A stretch of 64,000 nucleotides of DNA from Acidobacteriota bacterium (GTDB lineage: Bacteria; Acidobacteriota; Thermoanaerobaculia; UBA5066; Gp7-AA6), in contig DAHUXD010000050.1 in the NCBI GenBank assembly GCA_027307335.1, forward strand, positions 1 through 64,000, in the 5' to 3' direction. The number at the start of each line of letters is the position of its first letter. The first letter of the stretch is position 1. Below are positions 54,830 through 64,000 of the stretch, piece by piece. The translations under genes were made by a program, and so were the position numbers. The notes under the pieces are model-generated. The model saw only the letters and a program-made list of their open reading frames with translations, had not been told where the DNA came from and made no database searches.

Positions 54830-57800
54830 ATGAGAACGCCCGTGCTCCCCGGGATTCCCGCGGCCCTCCTGCTCGCCTCGGTGACGGCGCTCGGACAGAC
54901 GAAGCCCGCGTCGACCGCCGCGTCCCCCTCGCCCGTCAGGGTCGACTCCGAGACCATCTCGGGCCTCGGCGCGCGCAACATCGGATCGGCGACGATGAGC
55001 GGCCGAATCGCGGCGATCGACGCCGTGCGCGAGGGCTCGCGCCTGACCGTCTACATCGGTTCGGCCTCCGGCGGCGTGTGGAAGTCGGTCAATGGAGGCA
55101 CGACGTACAAGCCCGTCTTCGACAAGCAGCCCGTCCAGTCGATCGGCGCCATCACGATCGACCCGAAGAACCCCAAGGTCGTCTGGGTCGGCAGCGGCGA
55201 GCCGTGGACGCGCAACAGCGTTTCGATCGGCGACGGGGTCTACAAGTCGGTCGACGGCGGCGACAACTGGGTCAACGTCGGCCTCGGCGGCACCGAGCGA
55301 ATCGCGAAGATCCTGGTCGACCCGACGCACACGGACACCGTGTACGCCTGCGCGCCGGGCAAGCTCTGGTCCGACTCCGACGACCGCGGCGTCTACAAGA
55401 CCACCGACGGCGGCAAGACGTGGACGAAGGTGCTCAAGGGCGCCAACGCCTCGACCGGCTGCTCGATGATCTCGATGGACTCGCAGAACCCTCAGACGCT
55501 GTTCGCGGGGACGTGGGACTTCCGGCGCCAGGGCTGGACGTTCCGCTCGGGCGGCGAGTCGTCCGAGGCGCCGAGCGCGAGCGGACTCCTGAAGTCGACC
55601 GACGGCGGAGCGACGTGGCAGGACCTCGACGAGAAGTCGGCGAAGGGATTGCCGCCGAAGCCGTGGGGCCGCGTGGCCGTGACGGTCGCGCCCTCGAAAC
55701 CGAACGTGGTGTACGCGTTCATCGAGGCCGTCATCCCAAGGAACGGGCTCTACCGCTCCGACGACGGCGGCGCCACCTGGCAGGCGATGGACCGCAGCCA
55801 GTGGATGGTCTGGCGGCCGTTCTACTTCGCGAACCTGATCGTCGATCCGAAGAACGAGAACAGGGTCTACAAGCCCGACCTGACGCTGATCGCGTCGAAC
55901 GACGGCGGCAAGAGCTTCTCGGTCGTCGGCGGCGGCGCGCACGGCGATTTCCACTGCGTGTGGATCGATCCCGACAACCCGGACCGCCTCATCGCGGGCG
56001 ACGACGGCGGCGTCTGGTACTCGTACGACGGCGCGAACACCTGGTGGAAAGCGGAGAACCTGCCGGTCTCGCAGTTCTACCACGTCAGTCTCGACATGGA
56101 CCGGCCGTACCACGTGTACGGCGGACTGCAGGACAACAGCTCGTGGGTCGGCGACTCGGCCTACCCGGGCGGCATCGCGAACGCGCAGTGGGAGAACATG
56201 TACGGCGGCGACGGCTTCTGGATGTTCGCCGACACCGCGGATCCGACGTACATCTACGCCGAGGCGCAGGGCGGCGAGATCGGCCGCGTCAATCGCAAGA
56301 CGCACGAGATCCGGCGTATTCAGCCGCTCCCCGGCTACAAGGAGGGGAAGCTCCGCTGGAACTGGAACACGCCCATCCACATGAGCCCGACGCAGGCGGG
56401 CACCGTCTACATCGCTGCGCAGTATCTCTTCCGGACGCGCGACCACGGGCAGACGTGGCAGCGCATCTCGCCGGACCTGACGACGAACGACCCGGCGAAG
56501 CAGAAGCAGGAGCAGTCGGGCGGCGTCACGATCGACAACTCGGCCGCCGAGATGCACGAGACGATCTACGCGATCGCCGAGTCGCCGAAGGATCCGAACG
56601 TCATCTGGGCGGGCACCGACGACGGCAACCTCCAGCTGACGCGCGACGGCGGGAAGACGTGGAAGAACGTCGTCGGCAACGTCGCCGGTTTGCCGAAGTT
56701 CGCATGGGTGTCGTCGATCGACGTGGGCCACTTCGACGCGGGCACGGCGTACGCCACGTTCGATCTGCACACGTTCGGCGACATGCGGCCGTACGTCTAC
56801 CGCACGACCGACTTCGGTGCGACGTGGACCCCGCTCACGACACCCGACGGCGCGATGAAGGGTTACGCGCACGTCGTCAAGGAAGACCTCGTGCGCAAGG
56901 ACCTCCTCTTCGTCGGCACCGAGCTCGGACTGTGGGTGTCGCTCGACGGCGGGAAGCAGTGGGCGCAGTACAAGGGCGGCGAGATGCCGAATGTCGCCGT
57001 GCGCGACCTCGCGATCCATCCGCGCGACCGCGCGCTCGTGATCGCGACGCACGGCCGCGGGATCTGGATCGTGGACGACATCACGCCTCTGCGGTCGCTG
57101 ACCGCGGAGATGCTCGCGAGGGAGGCGGCGTTCGTGCCGGCGGCCCCGGTCGTTCAGCGCATCCCCGCGTTCGGCGGCTGGGTCAACGGCGACGCGGCGT
57201 TCGAGGGACCGAACCCGCCGTCGGAAGCCCAGATCGTCTATTACCAGAGGAAGCGCCACATCTTCGGGGACCTGACGCTCGAGGTGTTCGGACCCGACGG
57301 CAAGAAGCTCGCGGACATCCCCTCCTCGAAGCGCCGCGGCCTGTCGAAGGCCGGCTGGTCCATGCGCCTGAAGCCTCCCCGCGTCCCCACCGCGGCCCAG
57401 GCGGCGGGCGCCGGGCTCGGCCCGCGGGTCCCTCCGGGCACGTACACGGTGAAGATGACGAAAGACAAGAACGTCTACGAGACGAAGATCCAGGTCGTGG
57501 CCGATCCGCGCTCGAAGCACACGCCGGAGGACCGGCAGGCGCAGTTCGCGCTCGCGATGAAGCTGTACGGCATGCTCGGCGACATGACGTTCGCGGTCGA
57601 TCGCATCAACGGCGTGCGCGGCGCGCTGCTCGAGCGCGCGGGCAAACTGCCGGCCGGCGATCCGCTCGCGGCCACGCTGCGCGCGGACGCGGACCAGGTC
57701 GACGCCATGCGGAAGAAGATTGTCGCGACGACGGAGGGCGGCGCGATCACGGGCGAGGAGCGCCTGCGGGAATACCTGTCGAACCTCTACGACAGCGTCG

Positions 57801-58063
57801 CGCGCTACGAGGGCCGGCCCTCGGCGACGCAGGTCCAGCGCACGGACGCGCTCGGGCGCGAGCTCGGCGACGTCGTGGCGGAGTTCGACGCGTGGACGGC
57901 GAAGAACCTGGGCGGAATCAACGACCAGCTCAAGGCGAAGAGCCAGCCGCCGATCGAGCCGCTGACCCGCGCGGCGTGGGAAAAGCAGGGGTCGGAGGAC
58001 CAAGGCGGGGGCGGGAGCGGCGCGGTGTCTCTGGAGACCGAGCGGCTCTTCGAGCGCGACTAG
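54830..58063 (+). CDS. Secreted sortilin/VPS10-like BNR repeat protein
   Basis: 1077 aa. Signal peptide (about 1-22) followed by a large beta-propeller of BNR/sortilin-like repeats, many ending DGGxxW (SVNGGTTY, SVDGGDNW, TTDGGKTW, STDGGATW, SDDGGATW, SNDGGKSF, YDGANTW, TRDGGKTW, SLDGGKQW), and conserved WVGSGEPWTRNSVSIGDGVYKS and YHVYGGLQDNSSWVGDS segments. A C-terminal part (about 800-1070) is more helical. Such proteins are widespread in Acidobacteriota and Bacteroidota; their ligands are unknown. The ATG at 54830 has AGGA upstream. Confidence 0.9.
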   Translation: MRTPVLPGIPAALLLASVTALGQTKPASTAASPSPVRVDSETISGLGARNIGSATMSGRIAAIDAVREGSRLTVYIGSASGGVWKSVNGGTTYKPVFDKQPVQSIGAITIDPKNPKVVWVGSGEPWTRNSVSIGDGVYKSVDGGDNWVNVGLGGTERIAKILVDPTHTDTVYACAPGKLWSDSDDRGVYKTTDGGKTWTKVLKGANASTGCSMISMDSQNPQTLFAGTWDFRRQGWTFRSGGESSEAPSASGLLKSTDGGATWQDLDEKSAKGLPPKPWGRVAVTVAPSKPNVVYAFIEAVIPRNGLYRSDDGGATWQAMDRSQWMVWRPFYFANLIVDPKNENRVYKPDLTLIASNDGGKSFSVVGGGAHGDFHCVWIDPDNPDRLIAGDDGGVWYSYDGANTWWKAENLPVSQFYHVSLDMDRPYHVYGGLQDNSSWVGDSAYPGGIANAQWENMYGGDGFWMFADTADPTYIYAEAQGGEIGRVNRKTHEIRRIQPLPGYKEGKLRWNWNTPIHMSPTQAGTVYIAAQYLFRTRDHGQTWQRISPDLTTNDPAKQKQEQSGGVTIDNSAAEMHETIYAIAESPKDPNVIWAGTDDGNLQLTRDGGKTWKNVVGNVAGLPKFAWVSSIDVGHFDAGTAYATFDLHTFGDMRPYVYRTTDFGATWTPLTTPDGAMKGYAHVVKEDLVRKDLLFVGTELGLWVSLDGGKQWAQYKGGEMPNVAVRDLAIHPRDRALVIATHGRGIWIVDDITPLRSLTAEMLAREAAFVPAAPVVQRIPAFGGWVNGDAAFEGPNPPSEAQIVYYQRKRHIFGDLTLEVFGPDGKKLADIPSSKRRGLSKAGWSMRLKPPRVPTAAQAAGAGLGPRVPPGTYTVKMTKDKNVYETKIQVVADPRSKHTPEDRQAQFALAMKLYGMLGDMTFAVDRINGVRGALLERAGKLPAGDPLAATLRADADQVDAMRKKIVATTEGGAITGEERLREYLSNLYDSVARYEGRPSATQVQRTDALGRELGDVVAEFDAWTAKNLGGINDQLKAKSQPPIEPLTRAAWEKQGSEDQGGGGSGAVSLETERLFERD

Positions 58064-58074
58064 CTCCCATTGTT

Positions 58075-58103
58075 CCCTCTCCCCCGCAACGCGGGGGGGA
58101 GGG
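58075..58103. repeat. GGGAGAGGG-like palindromic repeat, copy F (degenerate)
   Basis: CCCTCTCCCCCGC AA CGCGGGGGGGAGGG hairpin, 12 bases after the BNR protein stop and between convergent genes. It may also serve as a terminator. It lacks the GTGAGGGG half found in the other copies. Confidence 0.6.
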
Positions 58104-58135
58104 CCGTCATGGCGGTGAGACGATTTGCGATCGCC

Positions 58136-58297
58136 TCACCATGGTCCGCGCCGCTCCGGTTCCTCCTCGTCGGTGTAGTCGCTCGCGGCCCGAGCCGGCG
58201 CTCGGGGACTTATGCGCCGCGCCCGGCGCATGCGGATCGTCATCAGCACGAGCACGCCGACCAGTACGGCGGAAATGACCATGTTCGATACGGTCAT
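58136..58297 (-). CDS. Small membrane protein downstream of the giant surface protein
   Basis: 53 aa: a short N-terminus, one transmembrane helix (MVISAVLVGVLVLMTI, about 6-21), then a basic stretch (RMRRARR) and an acidic tail (YTDEEEPERR). The ATG at 58297 lies four bases after the stop of the HAF/CARDB protein with CTGAGG upstream, so translation is probably coupled. No family recognised. The positive-inside pattern suggests a single-pass inner-membrane protein with its C-terminus in the cytoplasm. Confidence 0.6.
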   Translation of the reverse strand: MTVSNMVISAVLVGVLVLMTIRMRRARRISPRAPARAASDYTDEEEPERRGPW

Positions 58298-58301
58298 GGC
58301 C

Positions 58302-61300
58302 TCAGTTCACCGTGATCGCCTTGCTGTTGACGTTGTTGGTCTCGTTGTACTCGGGCTGGGCATTGCCGTCGTCGGACACGACCACGATGTAGTAACTGCC
58401 TGGCGTCGACGGCAGAGTGACGGAGAGCGCGGGTGACGTATCGATGGAGCCGACGCCCAGGCCGGCGGCAACCGTGCGAGTCGCCTTCACCGCTCCCGAC
58501 GGCGACGTCGTCGTCGAGATGTAGACGTTGCTCGCCGTAGTCACGGTTGTGGGCGCACCACCCTGGTTCTTCGTCTTGACCGTGACGGAGATCGTTGCGC
58601 CATGGATTCCCGAAGTCGGCGCCGAAATCGCCGAGATAATCAGGTCGGGGCCGATCGAGATCGCCTTCGCGCGCGTGTTGTTGGTCTCGTTCGTCTCGGA
58701 GACGACGTTGCCCGAATCGGCCGCGGCAATGATGTAGTAGCTGCCGGCCGCCGTGCCTGCCGGGATCGTCACGTTCGTCGCCGCGGTGCTCGAGCCACCC
58801 GCCGCGATCACGCCAGGCGCGAGGCTCCCCAGCAGCACGTCCGAAGCATCCAGGACGTTGTCGGTCGAGAGATAGAAACTCGTCGTCGATGCCGCGGCGT
58901 CACCGCCACCCCCGTTGGACGTCGTGTCGGTGATCGCAAGCGTCAGGCCGGCGCCGGAGCTCGCGGGCGCGGTGAGGCTGGAAACCGTCAGATCGGGCCC
59001 GATCTTGACCGCCCCGCTCGCCCGCGTGTTGTTGTTCTCGTTCGTCTCGAAGATTGCGTTCGGGCCATCGGCCTTCGCAATGACGTGATAGGTCCCGGTC
59101 GGCGTGTTCGAGGGGATCGTCAGGCTGAGAATCGGTCCCGAGTCGCTGGCGCCGGGCGCAAGGGCTGCCACGGACCGGCTCCCGAGGAGTACGTCCGAGG
59201 CGTCGAGCGTCGTGTCTGTGGACAGGTAATAGCTCGTGCTCGATGCGGGCGCGGGGCTCATCCCCGCCGCGTTGTTCGTCGTGTCGTTGATCGCGATTGG
59301 ATATCCCGCGCCGCCGGATGCGGGCACCGTCAACGCGGTGACCGACAGGTCGGGGCCAATCTTGATCGCTGCGCTCGCCCGCGTGTTGTTGTTCTCCAGT
59401 GTCTCAGGGACGTCGCCATTGCCGAGGACGGGCCCGTTCCCGTCCGCCTTGGCGATGATGTAGTAGGTGTTCGGCGCCGTTCCCGCGGGGATGGTCAGTG
59501 TCGTGGACGCCGCGCTCGTCGCACCCGAAGCCAGAGGGGGAACCGCTCGCGTCCCCAGCAACACGTCGGAGGCATCCAGTGTCGTGTCCAACGAAAGGAA
59601 GAAGGCTGTCGGCACTCCCGGCGTGACCGTTCCCCCGGCGAAGTTCTTGGTGGTGTCCGTCACCGTGATCGGCTGCCCCGCTCCGACGGGGCCCGTGGCC
59701 GACAGCGCGGTGACGCGATAGTCCGGTTTGGCGACGATCGTCACGACCACCGTGTTTGAGACGCTCGGCTGGAAATTCGAGTCGCCCGCGTAAGAGACGC
59801 TCAGGGAATGGCTGCCGAGCGCGAGGCTCGAGGTGGGGAAGATGACAGAGGGCGGGCCGTCGATGCCGATCGTTGCGAGCACCGTTGAGCCATCTTTGAA
59901 AGTCAGAACCCCGGTCGGGCTGCCTGAGTAAGCGGGGGAAACGGTTCCCGTCAGCTTCACCGTTTGTCCCTGCGCAGCCGAAGTGAAATCGACCGTCAGC
60001 GTCGTCGTCGTCGGCGCGGGCGCGATCGTCAGGTCTCCGCTCGCGCTCGAAGCGCCAAGCGTGATGTCCCCCGCAAACGACGCCTGAATCGCTCCCGGAT
60101 AGGAGCCGGCCGTGAAGCTCGCAATGCTGATTCCCCCGGCCGACGCAAGGCCGGCGCCGTCGGTGACCCCCGAACCGACGACGTTTCCGCCAACGACGAA
60201 GGAGACAGTCTTGCCGACCACCGGAGCGCCCTGCGACGTCAGTGCCGCCGAAAGGGCGACGTTGCCGCCCATTACTCCCGTTGTCGGCGCCACAGTCAGT
60301 GCCGACACCGGCACTGGCTGCCACAGGGTCGCATGCGACGCCGTATCGCCGACCACGTTCGACTCCCCAACGATCTGACCCAGGTTATTCACTCCGTACG
60401 CATGAGCCTGGCTTCCGCCGAGGCCCCCGGGATCCTGAAGAGCAGCGCCATTCGACACGAATGCGCGGACTATCCCGCTCGACAATTGAACTTCGCCGAC
60501 AGTCAGTCCTGAGTCACTGAGACCATTCGCCTCGTTTAGCGCGCCTCCGTCAGAGCCGAGGTCATAGCGCCCGAAGTCCCCACTGCTGTTGTCGAGGAGG
60601 CCGCCCGACCACAATGCAACGTGTTCATAATTCGCCGGTGGATAGGTGAAGTAGCCTCCAACAACTCCAGCGTTATTGATCGCAAACGCCGCCGCATCGA
60701 TGGATAGCGTACCCAGATCAATCGGGGGCTGAGCAAATAGAACCGAGTGATACGCCACATTGTAGGGAATGTCCGAAAACCCGACGATCTGGCCAGTGGC
60801 ATTGATCCCATACGCGGCGCTCCTGGAGCCTCCGAGAGTTCCCAGGGACTGCAACGAGCCTCCCGAATAGAGGAATGCTTGGTAGGTTGCGTCTCCGGCT
60901 AGGAACGAATATCCGACGACGTTGCCGTCATCATTGATCCCATTCCCGATTCCCATGCTTCCGCCCAAGGTACCCAGGTCAGTCATCACACCGCCCGAAT
61001 AGAGGAACGGATGGTAAGACGTCGACGACGACCAATAGGCGCCCGTCACCTGGCCGCTTGCATTGATGTCGGCCGCTTCACTGTCCGTCCCGAGCGAACC
61101 GAGATCATTCATCGCCCCTGCGGAACTCAGGAACGCATGAAATCCGCCGCCCGAGAGGTCGGATCGCCCGACGATTTGACTCGAGTCATTGATCTTGGTC
61201 GCATAGCTGTTCGGGCCGCCCAGGGTTCCCAGATCCACGGCGAAATAGGTTCCTGGGCTTATCGTTTGCGAAATGGGGGATGCGCCGCTCGAGCCAAACG

Positions 61301-64000
61301 TCGCATCGCCCAGATAATTCGCGGTGATCGAGTAGGTACCGGGCGCCAGTGTGGCGCCGCCGTGCACCGCGATGCTCTGGCCTCCTTTCACGAAGACAGG
61401 CGAAACCCCCAGGGAAACGCCGTCCGCGAAAAACTCGACCTGACCGGTCACCTGGAGCACCGGTGGCGTTGCAATCACGGTCGCGGTGAATACGGGTGGC
61501 GCGGAAGTGAGCGCAACAGGTTGACTGGTCGACACGTTCGTCGTGGTCGTCACGTTCGTCAGCACCGTCACGGTCACGGTAGGGGCATTTATCGAGGAAC
61601 AACCGTTCCCATCCAGGACCGTCAGCGTGTAGGTCGTCGTCGAGGTGGGAGTGGCCACCGGAGTGCAAGACGAAGGGTCATTCAGACCGGTCGCTGGGAC
61701 CCATGAACAGGACACGCCGCCCGAGCCGAGAAGCGGGGCCGAGCTGCCGGCCGTAATCGAAGCCGACCCGGAGGCGGATGCGACCGGTACGCCGCAAGTC
61801 ACGGACAGGTCGGCGGAACCCGCGCTGGGTCCGAGTCCCGCGTCCCCTGCGAAGCTGGCGGCGATGGCGTTTGGGTAACCACCCGACAAGATGCCGACCA
61901 AACTGACGCCGGCCAAGGTGGCCTTTCCCGAACCATCGGTGACCGTCGACCCGACGCTTGCGCCGTTGATCGAGAACATCACGGCTTCGCCGACAACGGG
62001 ATTTCCCGCCGACGCCAAAATCGCAGTCAACGTCACCGTTGAATTCTGGAGAGCCGTGACCGGCGCAACCGAAAGAGCCGTGGCTGGCACTGGGCTCCAA
62101 AGGACGGCGCGCGATCCACCGGCGAACCAGTACGTGCCGGCGATCTGTCCGGCATCATTTACCGCGACTGTCTGGCTGGCGTACCCCCCCAGATTCCCAA
62201 GGTCGATGACTGAGCCGGCCACGAATGCCACGCCGTGGGTGTTGCCATCGCTCGCCGCTGCATATCCGACGACCACGCCGGCATTACTGATCGCCGCGCC
62301 GTAGCTGAACCCAACGAGCGTCCCGAGATCGCTCATCTGGTTGCCCGAATAGAGAAACGCATGTTGAGCGGAGTCGCCGGCGATCGTGGCTAACCCGGTG
62401 ACGTCCGATCCGGCGTTAACGGCGGTAGCCTGACTGAGGGAGCCTCCCAAGGTTCCGAGGTCCGTCATCGTTCCGCCCGAATAGACAAACCCGTGGTAAG
62501 TCGCGTTGCTCGTGAGGTACGAATAGCCCACGACCGGTCCCGCTGCAGAAACGGCAACCGCCTGACTGTAGGTTCCGCCCAACGTGCCGAGATCGCTCAT
62601 GGTCGCGTCGTCCAAGAAAGCGTGATTCCCATTCCCGATGGCTGAGGTCCCTACGATCCGACCGTCGTCGTTGATCGCCGCGACCTGTGCATTCGCACCA
62701 CCGAGGGTACCCACATCGGACCATGTGCTGTTGATGTCCACGAAGCCGCGCCCGCCCGCGTTACACAGAATCACACCGTCATCGTTCAGAGCGACGCCGA
62801 AGCCGTCCGCGGAGCCGCCGGGCACTCCGAGATCAGCAAGATCTCCGGGAACCCATGAAATCACCCGATCGTGATAACTCGGTCCGTAGCAGCACTGACC
62901 TCCGAAGATGCCGCAGTTATAGGACGTGCATCCATACGTGACATAGTCGGCCGTTCCGACGAGACGGCCTGAGTCGTTGATTGCTACGACCGAAGACTGA
63001 TCTCCCCCGATCGCGAAGAGCACTCCGATATCCACCATGGATGACCCGTCGTAGCGGAATCCGTGCTCCTGGCCCGACCCGATCACCGAGTTTCCTGCAA
63101 CTTGACCGAGATTGTTGAGGCCGGTCGCCTGACTCCACGTGCCGCCAAGGGTGCCGAGTACGGTCGGGTAATAGCTTCCGGCCGCCACCGTCTGAGGAAT
63201 TGCACCGGCGGAGCTCGTTCCGAACAGCGAATCGCCGAGGTACGACGCAGTGATCGAGTAGCTGCCGACTCCAAGCGTCGCACCGCCGCGAAGCGCGACG
63301 TATTGACCGTTCTTGAGAAACACCGGCGAGCGACCAATCGATTGGCCGTTCGAGAAGAACTCCACCTGTCCGGTCGGCGCCCCGTCGACGGAGAGGACCG
63401 GCGCGACGATCGCCGTGAAGATCGGGGGCTGAGTCGTCAGAGCCGAGCCCCTGTTCGTGCTCAAGGTCGTCGTCGTCGAGGCTGGGAGGACCGTGATCGT
63501 GACGTTCGCAGGATTCGCGGACAGGCATCCCGTGCCGTCTCCGACCACCAGGTTGTAGGTCGTCGTGGCCTCCGGGCTCGCATTGAGCGAGCATGAGTTG
63601 GGGTTGTCGAGACCGGTCGAGGGCGACCAGACGCAGCTCGTACCGCCTGCCCCTGCGAGCACGGCCGACTCTCCACGATGGATCGTCGCGGAGCCGGTGG
63701 CGACCGCGACCAGAGGCATGCACGTGATCTGAAGATCTGCGGTCGCGGTGGCGCCTCCGAGGGTCGGGTCGCCTGCGAAGATCGCGACGACGCCACCCGG
63801 GTAGGAGCCGGGCGGGATACCGACGAGGCTCACGTTCGGCAGTGCGGCCGTTCCGGTCGCGTCGGTGACTGCCGAACCCGCGGGATTCCCGTTGACTGTG
63901 AACGTAATCGACTTTCCTGCAACCGGCGAACCGACTGACGTCAGGGTTGCCGCAAGAACAACCTGCCCGCCGGCCGGAACAGTAAACGTCGACATCGTCA
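58302..64000 (-). CDS. Giant HAF-repeat, Ig-like and CARDB surface protein (5' end outside window)
   Basis: At least 1897 aa; the frame is still open at the right edge, and the first Met seen (63995) is probably internal. Read from the 5' side: an Ig-like Big domain, a PKD/gliding-like segment (VWSPSTGLDNPNSC), another Ig-like domain, eight HAF repeats (DLGTLGGxxSxAxAINDxGxVVGxS), the same Ig and SCSWVPATGLND set again, seven more HAF repeats, two Ig-like domains and four CARDB domains (LSVTALTVPA...YYLSTDTTLDASDVLLGSR...ETNENNNTRAS). No sorting tail at the C-terminus. The coding DNA is less GC-rich than neighbours. Adhesive role likely, by inference. Confidence 0.9.
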   Translation of the reverse strand, partial: TMSTFTVPAGGQVVLAATLTSVGSPVAGKSITFTVNGNPAGSAVTDATGTAALPNVSLVGIPPGSYPGGVVAIFAGDPTLGGATATADLQITCMPLVAVATGSATIHRGESAVLAGAGGTSCVWSPSTGLDNPNSCSLNASPEATTTYNLVVGDGTGCLSANPANVTITVLPASTTTTLSTNRGSALTTQPPIFTAIVAPVLSVDGAPTGQVEFFSNGQSIGRSPVFLKNGQYVALRGGATLGVGSYSITASYLGDSLFGTSSAGAIPQTVAAGSYYPTVLGTLGGTWSQATGLNNLGQVAGNSVIGSGQEHGFRYDGSSMVDIGVLFAIGGDQSSVVAINDSGRLVGTADYVTYGCTSYNCGIFGGQCCYGPSYHDRVISWVPGDLADLGVPGGSADGFGVALNDDGVILCNAGGRGFVDINSTWSDVGTLGGANAQVAAINDDGRIVGTSAIGNGNHAFLDDATMSDLGTLGGTYSQAVAVSAAGPVVGYSYLTSNATYHGFVYSGGTMTDLGTLGGSLSQATAVNAGSDVTGLATIAGDSAQHAFLYSGNQMSDLGTLVGFSYGAAISNAGVVVGYAAASDGNTHGVAFVAGSVIDLGNLGGYASQTVAVNDAGQIAGTYWFAGGSRAVLWSPVPATALSVAPVTALQNSTVTLTAILASAGNPVVGEAVMFSINGASVGSTVTDGSGKATLAGVSLVGILSGGYPNAIAASFAGDAGLGPSAGSADLSVTCGVPVASASGSASITAGSSAPLLGSGGVSCSWVPATGLNDPSSCTPVATPTSTTTYTLTVLDGNGCSSINAPTVTVTVLTNVTTTTNVSTSQPVALTSAPPVFTATVIATPPVLQVTGQVEFFADGVSLGVSPVFVKGGQSIAVHGGATLAPGTYSITANYLGDATFGSSGASPISQTISPGTYFAVDLGTLGGPNSYATKINDSSQIVGRSDLSGGGFHAFLSSAGAMNDLGSLGTDSEAADINASGQVTGAYWSSSTSYHPFLYSGGVMTDLGTLGGSMGIGNGINDDGNVVGYSFLAGDATYQAFLYSGGSLQSLGTLGGSRSAAYGINATGQIVGFSDIPYNVAYHSVLFAQPPIDLGTLSIDAAAFAINNAGVVGGYFTYPPANYEHVALWSGGLLDNSSGDFGRYDLGSDGGALNEANGLSDSGLTVGEVQLSSGIVRAFVSNGAALQDPGGLGGSQAHAYGVNNLGQIVGESNVVGDTASHATLWQPVPVSALTVAPTTGVMGGNVALSAALTSQGAPVVGKTVSFVVGGNVVGSGVTDGAGLASAGGISIASFTAGSYPGAIQASFAGDITLGASSASGDLTIAPAPTTTTLTVDFTSAAQGQTVKLTGTVSPAYSGSPTGVLTFKDGSTVLATIGIDGPPSVIFPTSSLALGSHSLSVSYAGDSNFQPSVSNTVVVTIVAKPDYRVTALSATGPVGAGQPITVTDTTKNFAGGTVTPGVPTAFFLSLDTTLDASDVLLGTRAVPPLASGATSAASTTLTIPAGTAPNTYYIIAKADGNGPVLGNGDVPETLENNNTRASAAIKIGPDLSVTALTVPASGGAGYPIAINDTTNNAAGMSPAPASSTSYYLSTDTTLDASDVLLGSRSVAALAPGASDSGPILSLTIPSNTPTGTYHVIAKADGPNAIFETNENNNTRASGAVKIGPDLTVSSLTAPASSGAGLTLAITDTTSNGGGGDAAASTTSFYLSTDNVLDASDVLLGSLAPGVIAAGGSSTAATNVTIPAGTAAGSYYIIAAADSGNVVSETNETNNTRAKAISIGPDLIISAISAPTSGIHGATISVTVKTKNQGGAPTTVTTASNVYISTTTSPSGAVKATRTVAAGLGVGSIDTSPALSVTLPSTPGSYYIVVVSDDGNAQPEYNETNNVNSKAITVN

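Overview
The window is GC-rich chromosomal DNA from a Gram-negative-type bacterium, most likely an Acidobacteriota member near the Thermoanaerobaculia. That placement is inference from the mix of proteins: a Hanks kinase fused to TPRs, GloVer and HAF tandem-repeat surface proteins, cysteine-bearing SLH repeats, a CTERM-sorted protein, BNR/sortilin-like secreted proteins, and a RicT-type PSP1 protein next to an Hfq-like protein. Housekeeping genes (eno, ftsB, serS, lhr, three tRNAs) show it is chromosome. No phage, conjugative element or CRISPR array is visible.

Layout. 1-3436: two divergent Ser/Thr kinase genes, the left one cut by the window edge. 3482-3558: initiator tRNA. 3614-4924: secreted acetamidase/formamidase-family protein. 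5018-11904: leftward sugar operon (isomerase, ribulokinase, CUT2-type ABC ATPase fused to its permease, binding protein), probably for L-arabinose or a related sugar. 12016-13664: eno and ftsB. 13791-15079: CAP-domain protein plus a small protein. 15162-16145: CTERM-tailed surface protein. 16446-17614: RicT-like and Hfq-like pair. 17689-23202: leftward polysaccharide operon (three GT2/GT4 transferases and a polyprenyl-P sugar-1-P transferase). 23246-25945: serS, methyltransferase, DUF502 protein. 26048-31008: BNR secreted protein, tRNA-Ser, small zinc-ribbon-like ORF, GloVer/SLH protein. 31103-34450: leftward trio (membrane protein, HD hydrolase, FAD oxidoreductase). 34545-43077: rightward run (ASPIC/UnbV protein, flavin-halogenase-like enzyme, SDR, Lhr helicase). 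43162-45071: GLYR-family dehydrogenase, tRNA-Ser, two small envelope or stress proteins. 45118-52075: leftward hydrolases, M61 peptidase, cation antiporter, HAD and esterase genes. 52155-53921: flavin-type protein, SDR without its catalytic Tyr, and a RAYT transposase between REP palindromes. 54069-58063: secreted protein and a giant BNR protein. 58136-64000: a very large HAF/Ig/CARDB surface protein, cut by the right edge, followed by a tiny membrane protein.

The strongest unusual theme is how short palindromic repeats have entered or remodelled genes. One GGGAGAGGG-type family (six copies) joins the ABC ATPase to its permease, encodes an N-terminal extension of the ATPase, encodes the C-terminal tail of one glycosyltransferase while supplying the ribosome-binding site of the next, and sits between two convergent gene pairs. 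A different 75-bp inverted repeat supplies the stop codon of serS and ends one base before the start codon of the next gene. A third REP family brackets the RAYT gene. Beyond this, the RicT/Hfq-like pair, the halogenase-like locus and the Tyr-less SDR deserve attention. I found no multi-gene system that I can call new with confidence.
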